Shown here piece by piece: positions 35,201 to 51,100 of a stretch of 64,000 nucleotides of DNA. The stretch's first letter is position 1, and every line of letters begins with the position of its first letter. The notes under the pieces were generated by a model, which saw only the letters and a list, made by a program, of their open reading frames with translations, made no database searches and was not told the DNA's origin. Both the position numbers and the translations under genes were made by a program. This DNA comes from Quillaja saponaria (Eukaryota > Streptophyta > Magnoliopsida > Fabales > Quillajaceae): NCBI GenBank assembly GCA_029379385.1, contig CM055612.1, forward strand, positions 10,106,001 through 10,170,000, given 5' to 3'.

Positions 35201-37012
35201 GTGTTCCCAAATCCAAGATGTTTTGGCCCTTTTCTTCCCCGGAAAAGGAGGCTTTGAAAATTCTTTTCTCTTGGATTTGTTGCCCACTTGGTCTGAATTT
35301 GATGCTTCTAAATCATTTTCAAAATCAAACAACATCTCAACTTCATCTGGATCCAATGGTATTCCTTGAGTATCATCCATCTATGAATCAAAATTAAAGC
35401 ATACCATAAGAATACAACAATAAGAATCATGGTAAAATGTGAAATACTAATTTTGTTATAAAAGCACAGCTCGTAGAAAATAAATTTTGTTATTGGGGTA
35501 AAATGTATTCAAAAGATGTTTTACTTTTAATTACACTGAGAAAAATTTCATCATACTGATTCAATAAAATCTTGTCTATACCATAACCCAAGAAAGACTA
35601 TTCAAACCCAATCATCCCATCAATAATTTCTCAGATCATAAACTATCCTATAATTTTCAAGCAACACCATAACATTGATTTTTAAAGCAGATAAGTAATG
35701 TTAATTGAAACTCCAATAAAATCTGTTTTTATTCACTAATGGAAATAAGCATAATTCCCAGATGAAAAAACAATTCACAATCCATAAATAACAAGTAACT
35801 AAATCCAACAAACAGAAAACAACAAAATTGAAGCTCTTGAAATAGAATGAGAAATAACAAAATCAAATAGAAAATAAACTAGAAAATATAGATGTATCAC
35901 AAACTGCAAATTGCAATACAGCATATTCGAACTCTCAACCACTTGAGAATGCCTTCTTGAACTCCTTTAACAAACAATGATATTAAACATTCAGTTTCTT
36001 GCGATTTATATTTTTTTTTTACATGAGATTTATTAGGTCTATGAGATACATGAGATAACTTTTTTCCTACTCACAAACCCGTCCGTAAAAATTTGAATCG
36101 GACCCCAAATCTTTCAGATGACATTACTAAAAAAATTTAGTAGTTGAGCAAACTAAAACTTTCAAATTCTTAATTTTAAACATGTTCATCGTTATATAGT
36201 CAATCTCAATTAAAAATAGTTTGGTGGTTAAGCAAACAATTGTGGAAACAAGCATAATTCCCGGATGGAAAAAAAAAATTCAAAATCCATGATAACAAGT
36301 AACTAAATCAAACAAATAGAATACAACAAAATTGAAGCTCTCGAAATAAAATGAGAAATAACAAAATCAAACAGAAAACAAACTAGAAGAGCGAGAAATT
36401 ATAGTACTGACTAGCTGAGCAGTGAGCACGAGAGGAGCAGATCTTTAGCTTCGGACTTGATCAAGATGAGATCGAGGACTGGCTGACTGCTGAGTTTTAG
36501 CTTCAGACTTCACAAACGAACGGATTGATGGTGCAAATCTTCACTTCTTTAGCTTCAAATGGAACAAGAGGAAGAAGAAGAGGGTGATGGAGGTTAGGAA
36601 CCTGGGATTGAGAACGAACGAGAGTTGAGTTTGAGATTGAGAGGACCGGTTGACTGCTGAGCTTCAGACTTCAAGAACGGACTTTGGGACTGGGATTGGG
36701 AACTATGGCGGAAGCCGGCTGGGATTGGGCACGAACGACTGAACGAGAGCAAAGAGACACAGAGCTGAGTTTGAGATAAGGTATTAGGTAAATTTTGAAT
36801 TTTCTAAAACTAAAAAAAATAAAAATTGTATACATACATGTCGGTTCTGGTCGGTTATCCAAACCCTTTAATCTTCCATAACCGAAACAATCAACCGAAC
36901 GGAAATAAAATAAACATTGCAACCCGACGGAAACCGACTAGGGGCTCAGGTTGTCGGATATCGGGTCGATCGGTTCGGGTTGTCGGGTTTAGGCAGTTCC
37001 TGCTCACCCCTA
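32286..37012 (-). mobile_element. hAT transposon with TIRs and 8-bp target duplication, ~4.7 kb
   Basis: The left end TAATGGTGAGCATCGGGTCG (32286) and the right end, on the other strand, TAGGGGTGAGCAGGAACTGC (37012) are imperfect terminal inverted repeats of the TAGGGGTGAGCA type. Both are followed inward by GGGTCGGTTCGG-like subterminal repeats. Flanking octamers ATTCCTTC (32278-32285) and ATTACTTC (37013-37020) match at 7 of 8 bases, the 8-bp target duplication expected of hAT. It encodes a degraded transposase on the minus strand. One mismatch in the duplication and the coding breaks show moderate age. Confidence 0.9.
33300..35380 (-). pseudogene. hAT transposase (BED zinc finger, RICESLEEPER-like), frameshifted
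   Basis: The pieces lie in the right order on the minus strand. 35380-35039 starts MDDTQGIPLDPDEVEML and carries a BED zinc finger (CNWCG ... HLKYQC). 34819-34544 has the catalytic-core block VSLTTNFWTSVQNMNYLCLV and HFIDNEWKLHKRI. 34509-34276 has VRYCAHILNLIVHDGLKE. 34069-33767 carries SGSLYVTLT and a DKYW block. 33494-33300 is the C-terminal dimerisation domain (MEWWK, KSAFSTGGR, VEALICTQNW). Stops and frame changes separate the blocks, so it cannot make an active transposase. The gene lies wholly inside the TIRs. Confidence 0.85.
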
Positions 37013-37020
37013 ATTACTTC

Positions 37021-38172
37021 CCTCCCAATAGCAACAAGAAAGAGGAAGTGCAAAAATAGAAAAAGGTTATGACAAGGGTGGGGTTACAGGGAAAGAGAAA
37101 GGGTAAATAGAAAAAGAAATAAACAACTATAAAAGGGGTCATGGCCAAGAGGCCATTGGGCCGTCCTAAATGTGGGCCACAACACGATTTGCACATCCTA
37201 GGTCGCATGTCTCTCGAGCCCAGACACCAGACTAAATGGCACCCTAATATGCACCATAATTGCAGCATGACCTTAAGAATTGATGAATTTTGGAGAGAGA
37301 TTCAAGTTTGATGTGTGCAAATAAAAAAATAAAAAAAATAGTGAAGAAATAAATATATCTATTATTTTCAAAATGTCACTTTTTTTGGTAAATTTTACTT
37401 AATATCTTTGAAAACTTTTAGAATTTATTTCCTTAATCTATCACCTATAGCTTAGAGGAATAAAGTATTGACATGGACTAATATATATATATATATTGTC
37501 AAATGTGTTTTGAGTTGGTAAAAAAAAAAAAAATACACTTATTGTCCTACAATATGTATATATATATTATCAAATTTGCCCTAAAAATTTATTTTACAAT
37601 TTTATTTTCTCTCGCTCCTTTTTTTCTTCTAAAAAATACATAATTAATTAATGTTATCTATTTGAACAAATTTTATTTATTTATAAATAAATAAATTCAA
37701 TATTTTAAAATGACCAAATCACCACAAACTCTAGTTTCATGATTTTTAAGGGAAAAAAAGGTAAGAAAAAGAGTGAGGGAGAATTTGTGTTTTCTTTTAC
37801 TTTGCCAACTCACAACATATGTGACCAAAAAAAAAAAAATTCATAATTTAGTTTATAATAGTGTTTTTTTTAATTGAAAATATTAGGATGAAAAAAATAT
37901 TATAAATAATTTGAAAGATATAATAATATGAAATTGAGAAGAAAAAAATGTTTAGAATGATATTGATAGAGACAAAAGATTTCATTATGTCAAAAAAGAA
38001 AAGTAAAAAAGAGTTCAATTCAATCATGGGCTCTGAAACTGGGCTGGGCCCAGCTAACCTTCAACCCTTTAGATTCTCAGATAAAACCCCGAAAAGCTAA
38101 ACGTAGCAGAAGTGTTATCCACTACAGTCCCAAATTCTCCTTTGCTCCAGCGAAACCCCAGATTAAGAAGCT
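37021..38172. other. Intergenic DNA and NAC-alpha-like promoter
   Basis: 37021-37290 continues the less AT-rich sequence interrupted by the hAT. 37300-38000 is AT-rich with several A- and T-runs. The stretch just before 38173 (AACCCTTTAGATTCTCAG, AAACCCCGAAAAGC, GCGAAACCCCAG) has AAACCC-type telo-box-like motifs common in promoters of translation-related genes. Confidence 0.4.
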
Positions 38173-40291
<2,119 letters not shown>

Positions 40292-41366
40292 TTAAGCTCT
40301 GTGATCACTTTTACATTAGTCCTTTCCTGATGTCTTTTTCAAACTGATTTCAGTCAGTTAGTTACTACAGTCAACAATCAATATGGTTGCAATTTCCATA
40401 TTTTTGTCGCTGTTAGATATTTGCATGACTCTTCTGAGAATGTGCAGCCTTTTGTTAGTTTATGCCATAATCAACTGTCCTTATTGCTGATTACTTCTTG
40501 CCTCGATTTAAGGTTGTGCAAGATGCTGACAATGGTGCTATAGTTTACATGATTGAGGTTTACAGAGGAAACTTGTTTTGCTAGAATGGCCAGATGAGCT
40601 CAACAGCACCAGCTCCTTTCCCTTTATAATTTTCAGGAGTGCAGCCCAGTAATCTGAGTTGTATTTGTTACACGTGATTCACACTCCAAAGCTGCTGTAT
40701 CTAGATCACCTGGAAGCTACTGATCATGACTTTTACCTTGTGTGCAACCGGTTTCCTGTAAAGAATGTCAGTTTGTTGGGCATCATGATAAGGGCTAATG
40801 TACAAATTGACATGGGGTTACTATGACCATGGTTTTCTGTAAAGATTTTGCCACCCAAAAAATGAGAGATAAAAGAAAATCAACTTAATTGAGGTTTAAT
40901 TCTCAGGCTAATTATACAACCCCCCCAAAAAAAAAAAAAAAAAAAAAACCCTACTATTAGTCATCTTGTTTCACAAAAATAATATGAAGTAAAGAAAATT
41001 ATAATGAATAATATATATAATACCTTTATTACCTACATCTCAAATAAATCATTAGTCGGGTAAGATTGTATTTTACAATGTCTATTGTTCCCTTTATCAG
41101 ATAAAAAAGAAGCACAATCACAAACAAAAACAAGCACCAGTAAAATATTTATGCAAGTTCAAATAGGCCGATAAATACTGCTTCATAGCAAAATCAGTAT
41201 ACTTAGGCCAGAAAAGCAGACCAAAAACCACCAAATTCTAACATCTGCTATTAATACAAACAGTTATTGTTCTTATTTTATCAGAATATAGATATAGGAA
41301 TGGATGTCCAGTTAAGGTAAGAGAAAACAAGATTCATTAACATTCTTCAAGGACCACGGCGAGATT
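40292..41366. other. Convergent 3' region between two genes
   Basis: Holds the 3' untranslated regions of the NAC-alpha-like gene and of the unknown gene on the other strand. A long poly-A run lies at about 40927-40948. No further gene was seen. Confidence 0.5.
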
Positions 41367-44300
41367 TCAATTGTTTTGCCCGGCAAAATCCTCCTTCATC
41401 ACGTGCTCCCAATCTGATGAGGAGCTATCATAGGTAGGAAGCTGATAGCTAATCCTGTAAGTGTCACAAGATTGGGTTCCTTGTTCTTTCTCAGTAGAGT
41501 AGGATCTGTTATGCATCATCATATAATCCATTTCAATGTTCAAGCTTTCATCATCTGTTCTATTTCTTATGGTTGGGTAATCAATTTTGTTGCCAGCAAA
41601 ACCAACCACATCTAGCAGTTGTCCTTCAGAACACACAGAACTTGAATTGTCAATCCGGGATTTCAGAACATGAAATCTGGCCATAACAGAAGCCTCAAAA
41701 TCTTCAGCCTTGTTCTTTGTGCCAGAAACTGGTGGAGCCTCGATAACATTGTGCATGTTTAGGCAATCCTGTTCTTCAGGTACTAATTTGCTAACCTCAT
41801 GCACACCAGGATGAACATTGGAACTTGATAGTTCATCTACAGCCACAGAATTGTTAATACGGCCTCTAAGGATATGAAACCTGGCCATGACATCATTTCG
41901 TGCTGTTGCTTGTATTTGAGATAGGCGAATCCTGGACAGAAGTATCTGTACTTTTAACATACCTAGCTTTCCTTGCTGATCTACCTACTGTGGTTAAATC
42001 AGGTAGAACTTCTGGTCTTGACAGTTTCTCCCCATCCACTGTATTTTCTACTGTATCTGAAACAGAAGAATACAACCAGGTTTCTTGGTAATTCATGGAT
42101 TTTAAACAAATTAGTCAGGAAAAACAAAATGTTTTATTGAAAATTGTCAACCTCCTATTTTGGAGGAACATTTCTCTATTTCATTCTTCATACGATTGAA
42201 GCGAGATCTGTAATTGACGGAGCATAATGCAGCTTCAGCCTCAAGCCAAAGATTCCTATAGAGTAGAGTTTGAGGATCTGTAGCATTCTCGTCATAGAAA
42301 TTCTCACTAAGAACTCTTTTTATGGCCTACCAATCAAAAGCATTGCAGAAGAATTAAATTCTCCTTTCTTTCTCAGTTTCATTTCAAGCAAGAGGACTGA
42401 GTTTGCAATTAATATAATATCTGGGCAGAGAAGAGATAAAAATACCATAATCATGCTCTCTTCTTTCACCATTTCTGCATCAATTGTTGCAGAAGAAGAA
42501 TCTGCAACCTTGTCATGATGCTTAGAAAATGCAAAAGAATGGTCCTTTGCTTCTTGGACCTGAACTGGAACAGGAGCTGGTGCTACCTTGGTTAAATTGG
42601 ACCTGTCTAAACTCTCATTCTGAAGAAGACAATCAGATTACTGATGTCCATACATTATCATGCAAGACTTATAAATAACCAGCATACTTGAACAGTAAAT
42701 TCACTAGCTACTTTCACCAAAACTTGATATAACCAACAAAAGTTAAAGCAGAACAATATAAGAAATCAAAAGGGAATAGAAAAAGGGGGAAGCATCTAGA
42801 ATGAAATTATCTGTGTATGCATTCCTGGAAACGGCAAATTAGTATTCACACAATGTCATTAGACTAAACAAGATTACATACATTCATTATAATGTCAAGT
42901 AATATCACCTTCAGTTATACTAAAACAAGATGGCAACATCATGGTAATGTTTGAAAGTTGTACTATGAAATAGCTTATAAAAAATATAGAATCCTGCAGA
43001 TGAACATCCACAAATGTAATAGGAATATTGTGACTAGATATGTTCAACTGCAATAAGGGTATCTACTCCTCATGATAATTAAGCTTGAGCAAACATGCAC
43101 ATGCGGCCTAACCATCACTTTGATGTGCATTAAATTACAGGTTCCGGCTGTAATTAGGTATTTTTACATGTGATGATCTGAAAAAGGGGGTCAGTACGTT
43201 GCAATTGTCTATGAAGATAGCTTGGTCGATTGCACACAATCTTATACACATGTCTTACATGTTTCAGTGCCTTGATCAGAACTATATTTTACATCCATAG
43301 CACTTAAATCATTTTCCTTTGTATTTTCTGCAACTTCTCATATAGATAAGAAACCTGAGAACTACAAACTGAAAGAATCAAAACATACCTGGTGAAGCTC
43401 ATGCAATTCTCCAACAAACCGAGAAGAATTTGGTTGGGGATGCAAGAAGGATTCTAGTGCCATGGCCCTTTGATCAACATCCTTAAATATGCATTTGTCA
43501 AGATTATTGATCACATTCTTAAGGGCATGGTGGTCTTGTTCTTTCAATTCACAAGTGCTATTCATCCGATGGAAAAGTAGCAATTCTGACAGATTGTGCA
43601 TTGTATTCACCAACATTTGGACATCTATATTTGGAATTGATTCCTCCCCACACAGTTTTCTAAGTTTACCAGGAACATCTTCTAGAGAGGGCAGTGAAGA
43701 TTCAGTATCTTCTGTGGCATGAGATAATCCATTTTCCAAGGATTCATTCATAGTAGACCCAACATCTATAGAACTACAACCTGAAGAATGTTTCTTATCA
43801 TATGTCATTTCATCTCTTTTACACTTTGTTGCACAGTCTTCAAAGGTGTGGGCTTGTCAGGAAGGACAAAATTTTTCCCGGCTTCAGAAATGCCATCAGG
43901 ATGCGAGACCTCATTGATGCAGCTTGGGTTTGAATGAAAGAATTTACCTTTGATTGCACCATTCGATTTGCTTTCTTCAGATGCTAGGTTTGTCACTGAT
44001 GACATCCTTAGGGAAGCTGCCAAACCATTTTCAAAACAATTAATTTCATGGAACATTGTATTCTTCCCTGAATTTTCAGTGAAGTTCATAGTATCATCCA
44101 TACTGAAAAGGAAATTCTGAGGTTCTTGAAGATTCCAACCAAAATGCTCTTCCGATTTCTTCATATACTGTGGACCGGGAGCACTAAAAGCTTCAAATTG
44201 AGAAAAACGACTAGCTGGAGCTCCCTTCCAGCAAGGTGAATCCACCGGAGGGTTATATCGATCTATACTCTCAATAGACTTCTCAGCAGAATCCAAAACT

Positions 44301-46987
44301 TCATTAGTATTATTAAGTGCCAAACTTAAAGCATCTGGACTTCTATGAGGAATTTGAAGTCCAGCTTTAGCTCTGAATATATGATCCAATGCATTTGATG
44401 CACTTCGGTTGGACAGATCTGTATTATTGGTCAACAAAGCATGATCTTTTCTTTCAAGATGTAAACTGAGTTGGGTAGGATTAAAGCACACTGTGCTTTC
44501 AGAACTTGGTATCGGATGTGGCTCATTCACATTACCGGAATTATTCGCACGAAGATCTGTATCAGCCATATCACTGCCAACATTAAAATCCTTAAATAGC
44601 CCAGTCATCGGCACTGAAGAAGCTGTGCTGACAAGCGATTGTGTATCATGCTGTCTCAAGTGCTTGTCATATGATGCACCGTATGCGAACTGACAATTCC
44701 CACTTGAAACTAATAAGGGCGCATCAGGAACAGTCCCTGAAAGGGGTCCAATAGAAGATGTTCTTGAAAAATCAAAGCGCATGGATTCAGAATTTTTCCC
44801 CAAGAAGGATTTATCATCTGATTGACCTGTACTTACAGGCACATTCTGATTTCCTAATCCCAGCAAATTGATACTAAACAAACTGTCGTCACCACTATTT
44901 GAGGCCTTAAAATCATGAAATCCTGCAAGCAGGAAAATAGTTATATATATATATATATATATATAATCACAGCAATTTATTAAATAGAAGGAGAATATAA
45001 GGTTCCTCCAAGAAACATATTTTTCTTCTTCTACTTCATCTTGAGTTCTCAAGTCTCGACTATCTTTTTAGAGCTGTAGGTTACTGACTTACTTCAAAAA
45101 AGTGCAGCGAGAGAAACGAGGTAGAGGCTGGTTCAGAAAGATGAGCAAAAAGGATGAGGACAAAGGTCTCAGAAGTCATGGAGAAATAAAAGAAAACTCT
45201 GAATTATGAACAGTTGCAATCAATCTATCAAAACAGTTCTAATTATTAAATCAACTTCTACAATAAGTGTTCTTTGATACTTACATCCTATACATGTAGA
45301 AAGCATTAATCTTATTGGTTATAAACAAATCCACATAACACATTTTATTTGATTAGTGCTTTTGTTCAAATAAGGAAACTTCTATTGAAGATGAAGCATA
45401 ATCTTTCTTTCCACTAGCACTTCTGGAAATATTCATAAGAACGTATTGTAGTATTAGCTCTAAATAGAAAACCCACATCCAAAAGTGAATTATGACTTTT
45501 ACAATGTACATGACTATTCACAATGCATTTTTTATTGGACATATTACAGGATAAAAATGGAAAGGAGGTCAATAACTGATGTCTTTTACATGATTGCAAA
45601 TGCACAAAATAAAAAATAGTGCCCTATGCTCACTCAAGTAAGAGAGACAATTTAAGGAGTACTTATGTAATTACCATGGACATGTCACTTATAAGGAAGA
45701 ATTTTCGTTTTTCTTTTATTCTTTCCCATTTGTTGGATAGAGTTATTATGAAATGTTTATTGGTTAATAACAACAATAATAATATCTTCCTCCAAAATTC
45801 CCTTTCCATAAAAAGAATCAAAGTTTCTCAGAAGATTATTGAAACTTGTTTCTTCACATTTCTTTTTACAACTAGGAAGTGTTGATTTCATAGAAATAGA
45901 TATCTGCTTGTACACACCTAGAAATATATGATTTTTGAAAGCGAACAGAGAGACATCTTTGTTAGTTCATTCAATAGTCAATAGTTGGTTCTTGATTCAA
46001 AATCCAAGGATGCCATCTATTTAAACAATAATATCAGTTTTAATAACCCAGAATTTCACATAGAAGAATGATCATAAATAACTTAACACAACTGAACAAG
46101 AAACTTCAAACACCTTGGTGAATATATTTAATGAGTAAGAGAACAATATAAAGTGAAGAAATGACACAGCTAAGATACCATAAAGACATTCAAATTCAAT
46201 AACACAAAAATAAGACATAATATCAGTAAAAACAGGAATACATAAGAAGGCATAAATAACATAATGACAGTTAAAATTTCAGGTCAGAGGGTGTAAACGG
46301 TGAACTACCTTGGTTCGCAAGGTTATCGTCAATGGATAAATCAGCAACATTTTTGGTCTTTGAGTTGAAGCTTCCAACAGGTTCCACAGGTTTAATTTTA
46401 CCCTGGTTCCATTCTGCCAACCCACTCCAAGACCCACCCCACTGTGCTGTTGGTTTTGAATCCAAAGTGTTTTTAGCATATTCACCATGAGAGGAACCAT
46501 CAGAGGTAGCAAACTGAAAAGTGGAGGTCCAATCATAGCTTGCCGGATTATAGGGCACAGTGGGACTATCATTATGGATTACAGGTGAGATATAGGAGGG
46601 ATAATATGGTGTGGCTCCAACAGCACTTGTTCTCATGCTATCCAAGCATTGGCTATACAAGATGGTATCAGCTGAAGTAGCAGAATTATAGTTCAAATGG
46701 GTACTGGGTGAGTCTAAGCCCTTCAAGCTTGAATACCCATATCCCTTTGAGAAAGGCATCGATTCCAATTCAGTGACAGGACTCCGAAAGAGATCATGCC
46801 CAAAAGCAGGAGGGCATGTGGGTTCTCGGTTGTGTGGAGCATATGGGGGTTCAGTATAATCCATATAGGGACCTAAATTGGAATCGAAATTGGATCTATC
46901 TACAGAAAAAGGGGGCGCTAAAGGCGACAAGTTTGAAGAAGATAATGAATATCCCCCTCTATTATATGATGATGATCGAAAATCCAT
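41367..46987 (-). CDS. Uncharacterised plant protein with duplicated MARFH(I/V)L motif
   Basis: Five coding exons: 46987-46309, 44922-43389, 42619-42446, 42326-42152 and 42056-41367, with good splice sites and compatible phases, about 1083 residues if two single-base breaks are bridged. The breaks are a missing A in the A-run 43808-43810 (after VKEM, before TYDKKHSSG) and an extra A in the run 41896-41898 (after SNST, before NDVMARF). The N-terminus is rich in Ser, Pro and Tyr (disordered). Exon 4 has the block TDPQTLLYRNLWLEAEAALC then RSRFNRMKNEIEK. Exon 5 has two copies of MARFH(I/V)L(R/K)(G/S)RI(N/D)N. No known enzyme domain or membrane segment is visible; I recognise the conserved blocks from unannotated plant proteins but know no function. 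An untranslated leader exon with an intron (about 47029-47274) is possible. Confidence 0.75.
44942..44966. repeat. (AT)n microsatellite in intron 1 of the unknown gene
   Basis: A TA dinucleotide run just upstream of the exon 2 acceptor. It may vary in length and could affect splicing. Confidence 0.8.
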
Positions 46988-48150
46988 CCTCCCTTAATAT
47001 TTGTTGTCAGAAGTGATCAAGCAAACTGATAATTAAAAAAAAAAAAAAATCAATTTTTATACAATATAAACAAAGAAAATCAGAACTGATAATTACCCAA
47101 AATTTTTGAAACAAGGATTTAATCAAAAACAATACCGATTAGCCAGAGGTGAAGTTATAGCATATAAACTTAAATTGATACAGAATTCACATGAAATTTA
47201 CTTGGGAAAGTGACGATTGTACATGGAATGAAAATTAGAGAGTAAAATGTAAGAAGGGTATCAACAATCATACCAGAAGACTGAAGCTGAAGACCATGAG
47301 ATAGAAAGATAATAGCAGTGTCATATCTAACTAGCTTCACCCTTTGAAGGAAAAGAAGCACTGTAATACACTCAGTATGGTTCGGAATTTTTAGCTTTTA
47401 CAATTTACATTAATTGTAAAGAGGGCCTTGAGATTTATCAAAACAATTTCTGGGCCCTCTCTATGATAGCTTTCTTGCAAACTTGGCTCTGTTAATTGCT
47501 CCAAAGCATTGTGGTCCACGCCCATTAATGAAACCAGCAAACATATTTGTAGGTGCCGAATCGCATTTTCAAAAAATTAGGTAACTTTGGGTAAATATTA
47601 ATTATATGTATTAGGCGACTAAAGTCAAAACTCTTCCAATTCTATTGTTTGCTCTTCTCTCTGCAGTACCAATCTCTATGTTTTCACATGGAGCCATGTT
47701 CTAGAACTTCAATGAATTAAGTTCAAAGTCCACTTTTTTTCCCATTGAAATTAGTTTCACTTTTTACAACAAATATGTGGATCCTCTTATCTCAAATTTA
47801 AGTCCTATTATTACTATTATTTTTGAAATATTTGTTATTTTAATAAATTATTTATAATATTGATAATTCAAATTATAATATTAATAAATATATTTAAATA
47901 TTTTATTTGATTAATTGAGAAGCTTATGTCAATGTCCTTCATACTATTATAAATATTGAATAATGAATACATTCTCCATGTTATAATCCTCACAATTCGA
48001 TATTTTGATGTACATTTTAAAAATATTTGTACTTAATTTGGTGGGACGAGGTGAATAAAAATTTATGCGAAGAAAAAAAATAATAAACAAATATTGATAC
48101 ACATAAATTTAGACCTTTAATATCCACCTTTTAATTTAACAATTTTATAT
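46988..48150. other. 5' region of the unknown gene and AT-rich DNA
   Basis: 46988 to about 47370 is the likely leader; a donor-like CTTCTG|GTATGA on the minus strand at about 47275 and an acceptor-like ATTATCAG at about 47029 suggest a leader intron. Beyond about 47700 the DNA is AT-rich with no gene. Confidence 0.4.
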
Positions 48151-51100
48151 TGTTGTGTGTGTGGTTTATTTTATTTTTTTTAGTCTTTGTCCCCACTTAG
48201 CTTTAGGGAAGAGGAGATTTTTTTTTGTTTGGTGCGGTGAGCTTCATTCCTCCCTTGTTCTAGACTCTTCAAAATTTGTTCCACTGGGAGGGGGCCTAGT
48301 TCTTCTTTCTTTTACACTATTTTCTGCCTTTTAATCCATAGAAGCATATTATCTTTCTTGACCTCCATGAGTTGCAGCCGTGTGATGCCCCATTTTCTTG
48401 GCTGCGTGAGTTTTGCGGTGCCATCTTCTATATGTGTCGTTCCCCTATTCTTCCAAACCATCTCTGCCGTGCTCTTCTTTGTAATTCTGCCATGGAATTT
48501 ACCATATGGTCAGCTTGAATCCAATGGTTCTAGAAATGGAAATCAATTCCTCTTCACTCAAAGGTTTATCACTCTGTTTTGGCCTTCCATGTTGCCTCTG
48601 CTCCTCTTGTCTTGTTGCCAAGAAGTGCTTTGATTTTGTTGGCAGTAAGCTTATTTCCTTGTAGCAGCACCTCCTGACTTTTGGTGGGTAAACCTCTGTG
48701 CTTGGGGTGTAGCGGTGTTAAAGAAGGAATTGAAGTGAAACAGGGACAATGGCTAAATTGTAGCCGTGCCCTGTCTTTTATGTTTAGTGGAGTTGGCAGC
48801 ATTTCATCTTTTAATCTTCTCTTCTGGTTGCCGTGGTACATCCATGAAAGAGTGCAGCAGCCGAAGGTGGGAAATTGCTCTAGGAAAATTCAGCTAAGAT
48901 CCCGAGGGTGTGTAAGGCAGTAGCTCTGCCTTTGTGTGGGATTTGTTATTGCCTTGTACCCTTTGATTCAAGGGTAAACTTAAACTAGTGAAGGAGCAAG
49001 GTATACATATGTTAATATATCCAACATTAGCATTTTGATCTTTATAATGTTATTAATAATGGATTAGTTTAGACTTAAGAATGAATTGTATGGAAGGTAA
49101 AAGTTTAAGATTTAATTATGTTATGTTTAGATTGGTATAGTTAAATTATATAGGATTACTATAATTATGATGAATTTTTTGATATAGGCTTGAAATTGAA
49201 ATTTAATAGTTAGTTTATAAATAAAATGGAAAACTATAGTCTTAGGTTAGATTGGTGATATATAGATATCTACAATCATAAAAGTAAGTTATCTATAAGT
49301 TTTGGTTAAGATGAACAATAAAAGTTAAATGTTAATAGTTGCATGTAATTTAAATTATGTAAGCATCTATTGTTAAATATCTAATTGGAAAATATGAAAT
49401 TAGATTAGTTTAGTGATAAATTATATAAAGTAGAATCTTTGAATAACTAGATATATGAGGAGTATGAATTGGAACTAGAAAGTGTTGGGAAATGAAGTTA
49501 AGTGGCTTGGAAAGGTTGCAGGGTCAGATTCCATGGATTAAAAAAATTATGTATTTTAAGTGCCTTCGGGGCTGAATTAAATTAAGGATTCAAAATAGAA
49601 AGTGAAGCTTGGGATCTTGAAGTGTTGTCTACAAAATTTTGTATCTTGGTTTCAAGTATGTTGTTAGTTAGAGCTATTAGAATACAGCTAGGTCTTGCAA
49701 GATTTTTAGTACCCTATTTTTGGTTCATGTAAGAAATTGAGTGGGTTCATGACAGATTCTAGGAAAATTTAAATAATAAAAATAGATATACTTATCTATT
49801 AATAAACCCAACAAACGGAATCAGATTTCGTTTTTCCTAGAGAAAGTTATGTTCAATTAACTAAGGTAAGGTCAAAACTGTCAAAAATCCTACGTGCTGC
49901 AAAATTTGATGCAACTTCAAACAATAAACTGTATTGATATACAAATATAAAAATTATAAATAATATACTATTATAAAGCTACATGTGTCTAGTATTTTAG
50001 AAATTTTACGAACTGGATTCAGAGTTTCTTAGAGAAAGATATGACCGTTAAAGTAGACACTGGTCCAAACTCTGAGTTTGGACAGTTTCAACATCTCTAA
50101 ACCACTAAATGCTTTTTATATTTTCTAATGATTTATTCTACCCTATGCATTGTCAAGAAATATAAAATGTCCCTTCATTATTAACCCTATTACACAAAGT
50201 CCAATTTATGTTAAATGGCATGTAATAGCTTAATGAAAAATTTACAAAAAGAAACCTATATAAACTGAGATATAAGCTTAGTAACTAAAATATTATAACA
50301 ATAACATTTATAAACTAAATATTATTTGGGTATATGAATTTCAATTCTTAATGCTAATGTGGACTTGATAAGATGCATGGACGCAAGAGTGAGTGACGAA
50401 TGAAATTGGTTACGGGTGAATGGTTAATTGCTGCTTTTAGGAGCTAGATTAGTATGTGTAATTATATGTTTATTTGAATATGCATGATATATAGAAAATA
50501 AAAAAGTAGAGTACTTCAGTAATTTATTTAAATTATGTTTGTTTAATATTAACTGTTGTGTTTGACATTGGTTGTAGTTAATAAGGCCAACAAAGTGAGA
50601 TTTTTATGAAAAATGACTTTTATCTTTGAAATTAAAAATTCAAGTGCACCTAGGATGTCTGATTTAAAATCATAAGAAAATTCTGATTTTGATAAATATT
50701 TTTTTTAAATTAAGTGCTCAACCCCGGTGGGATGGATTGTGTACAGTGATCAATTTGTTGTGCGAGCTCGTAATTGCCCGGTAGGGGGTGATAATGTTGT
50801 GTGGGGATAGGTCACTCATTGGCCCTTTGATTGCTTTACGTGATATTGTTGCGCTAACTTAAATTGTGTTCCTGTGTGTAATATGAATTGTGAATTTGTG
50901 AAACTTATAATGTGTACGTGGAATGTGAAATGTTGTATGAATCATGTTACATGATGTTAATATGTATATTATACGCTTGTGCTAAGTGATGCTAGTACTT
51001 TTTGGATACGATTTTTCACTAACGGAGTCCATAAGACTCATCCCTCTTCTGTGGTAATTTTTTTTAGTAACAGGAATTCGTTACATGGCGTAGCTGAGCT

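Noticed and set aside
43805..43850. A mini-intron considered as explanation of the frame break in the unknown gene
   Set aside because: The only GT..AG pair would give a 42-nt intron, too short for plants, and does not restore the phase.
48358..48923. Frames of 80-91 codons on both strands near 48.4-48.9 kb
   Set aside because: They overlap each other on opposite strands, lack domains and lie in a probable LTR.
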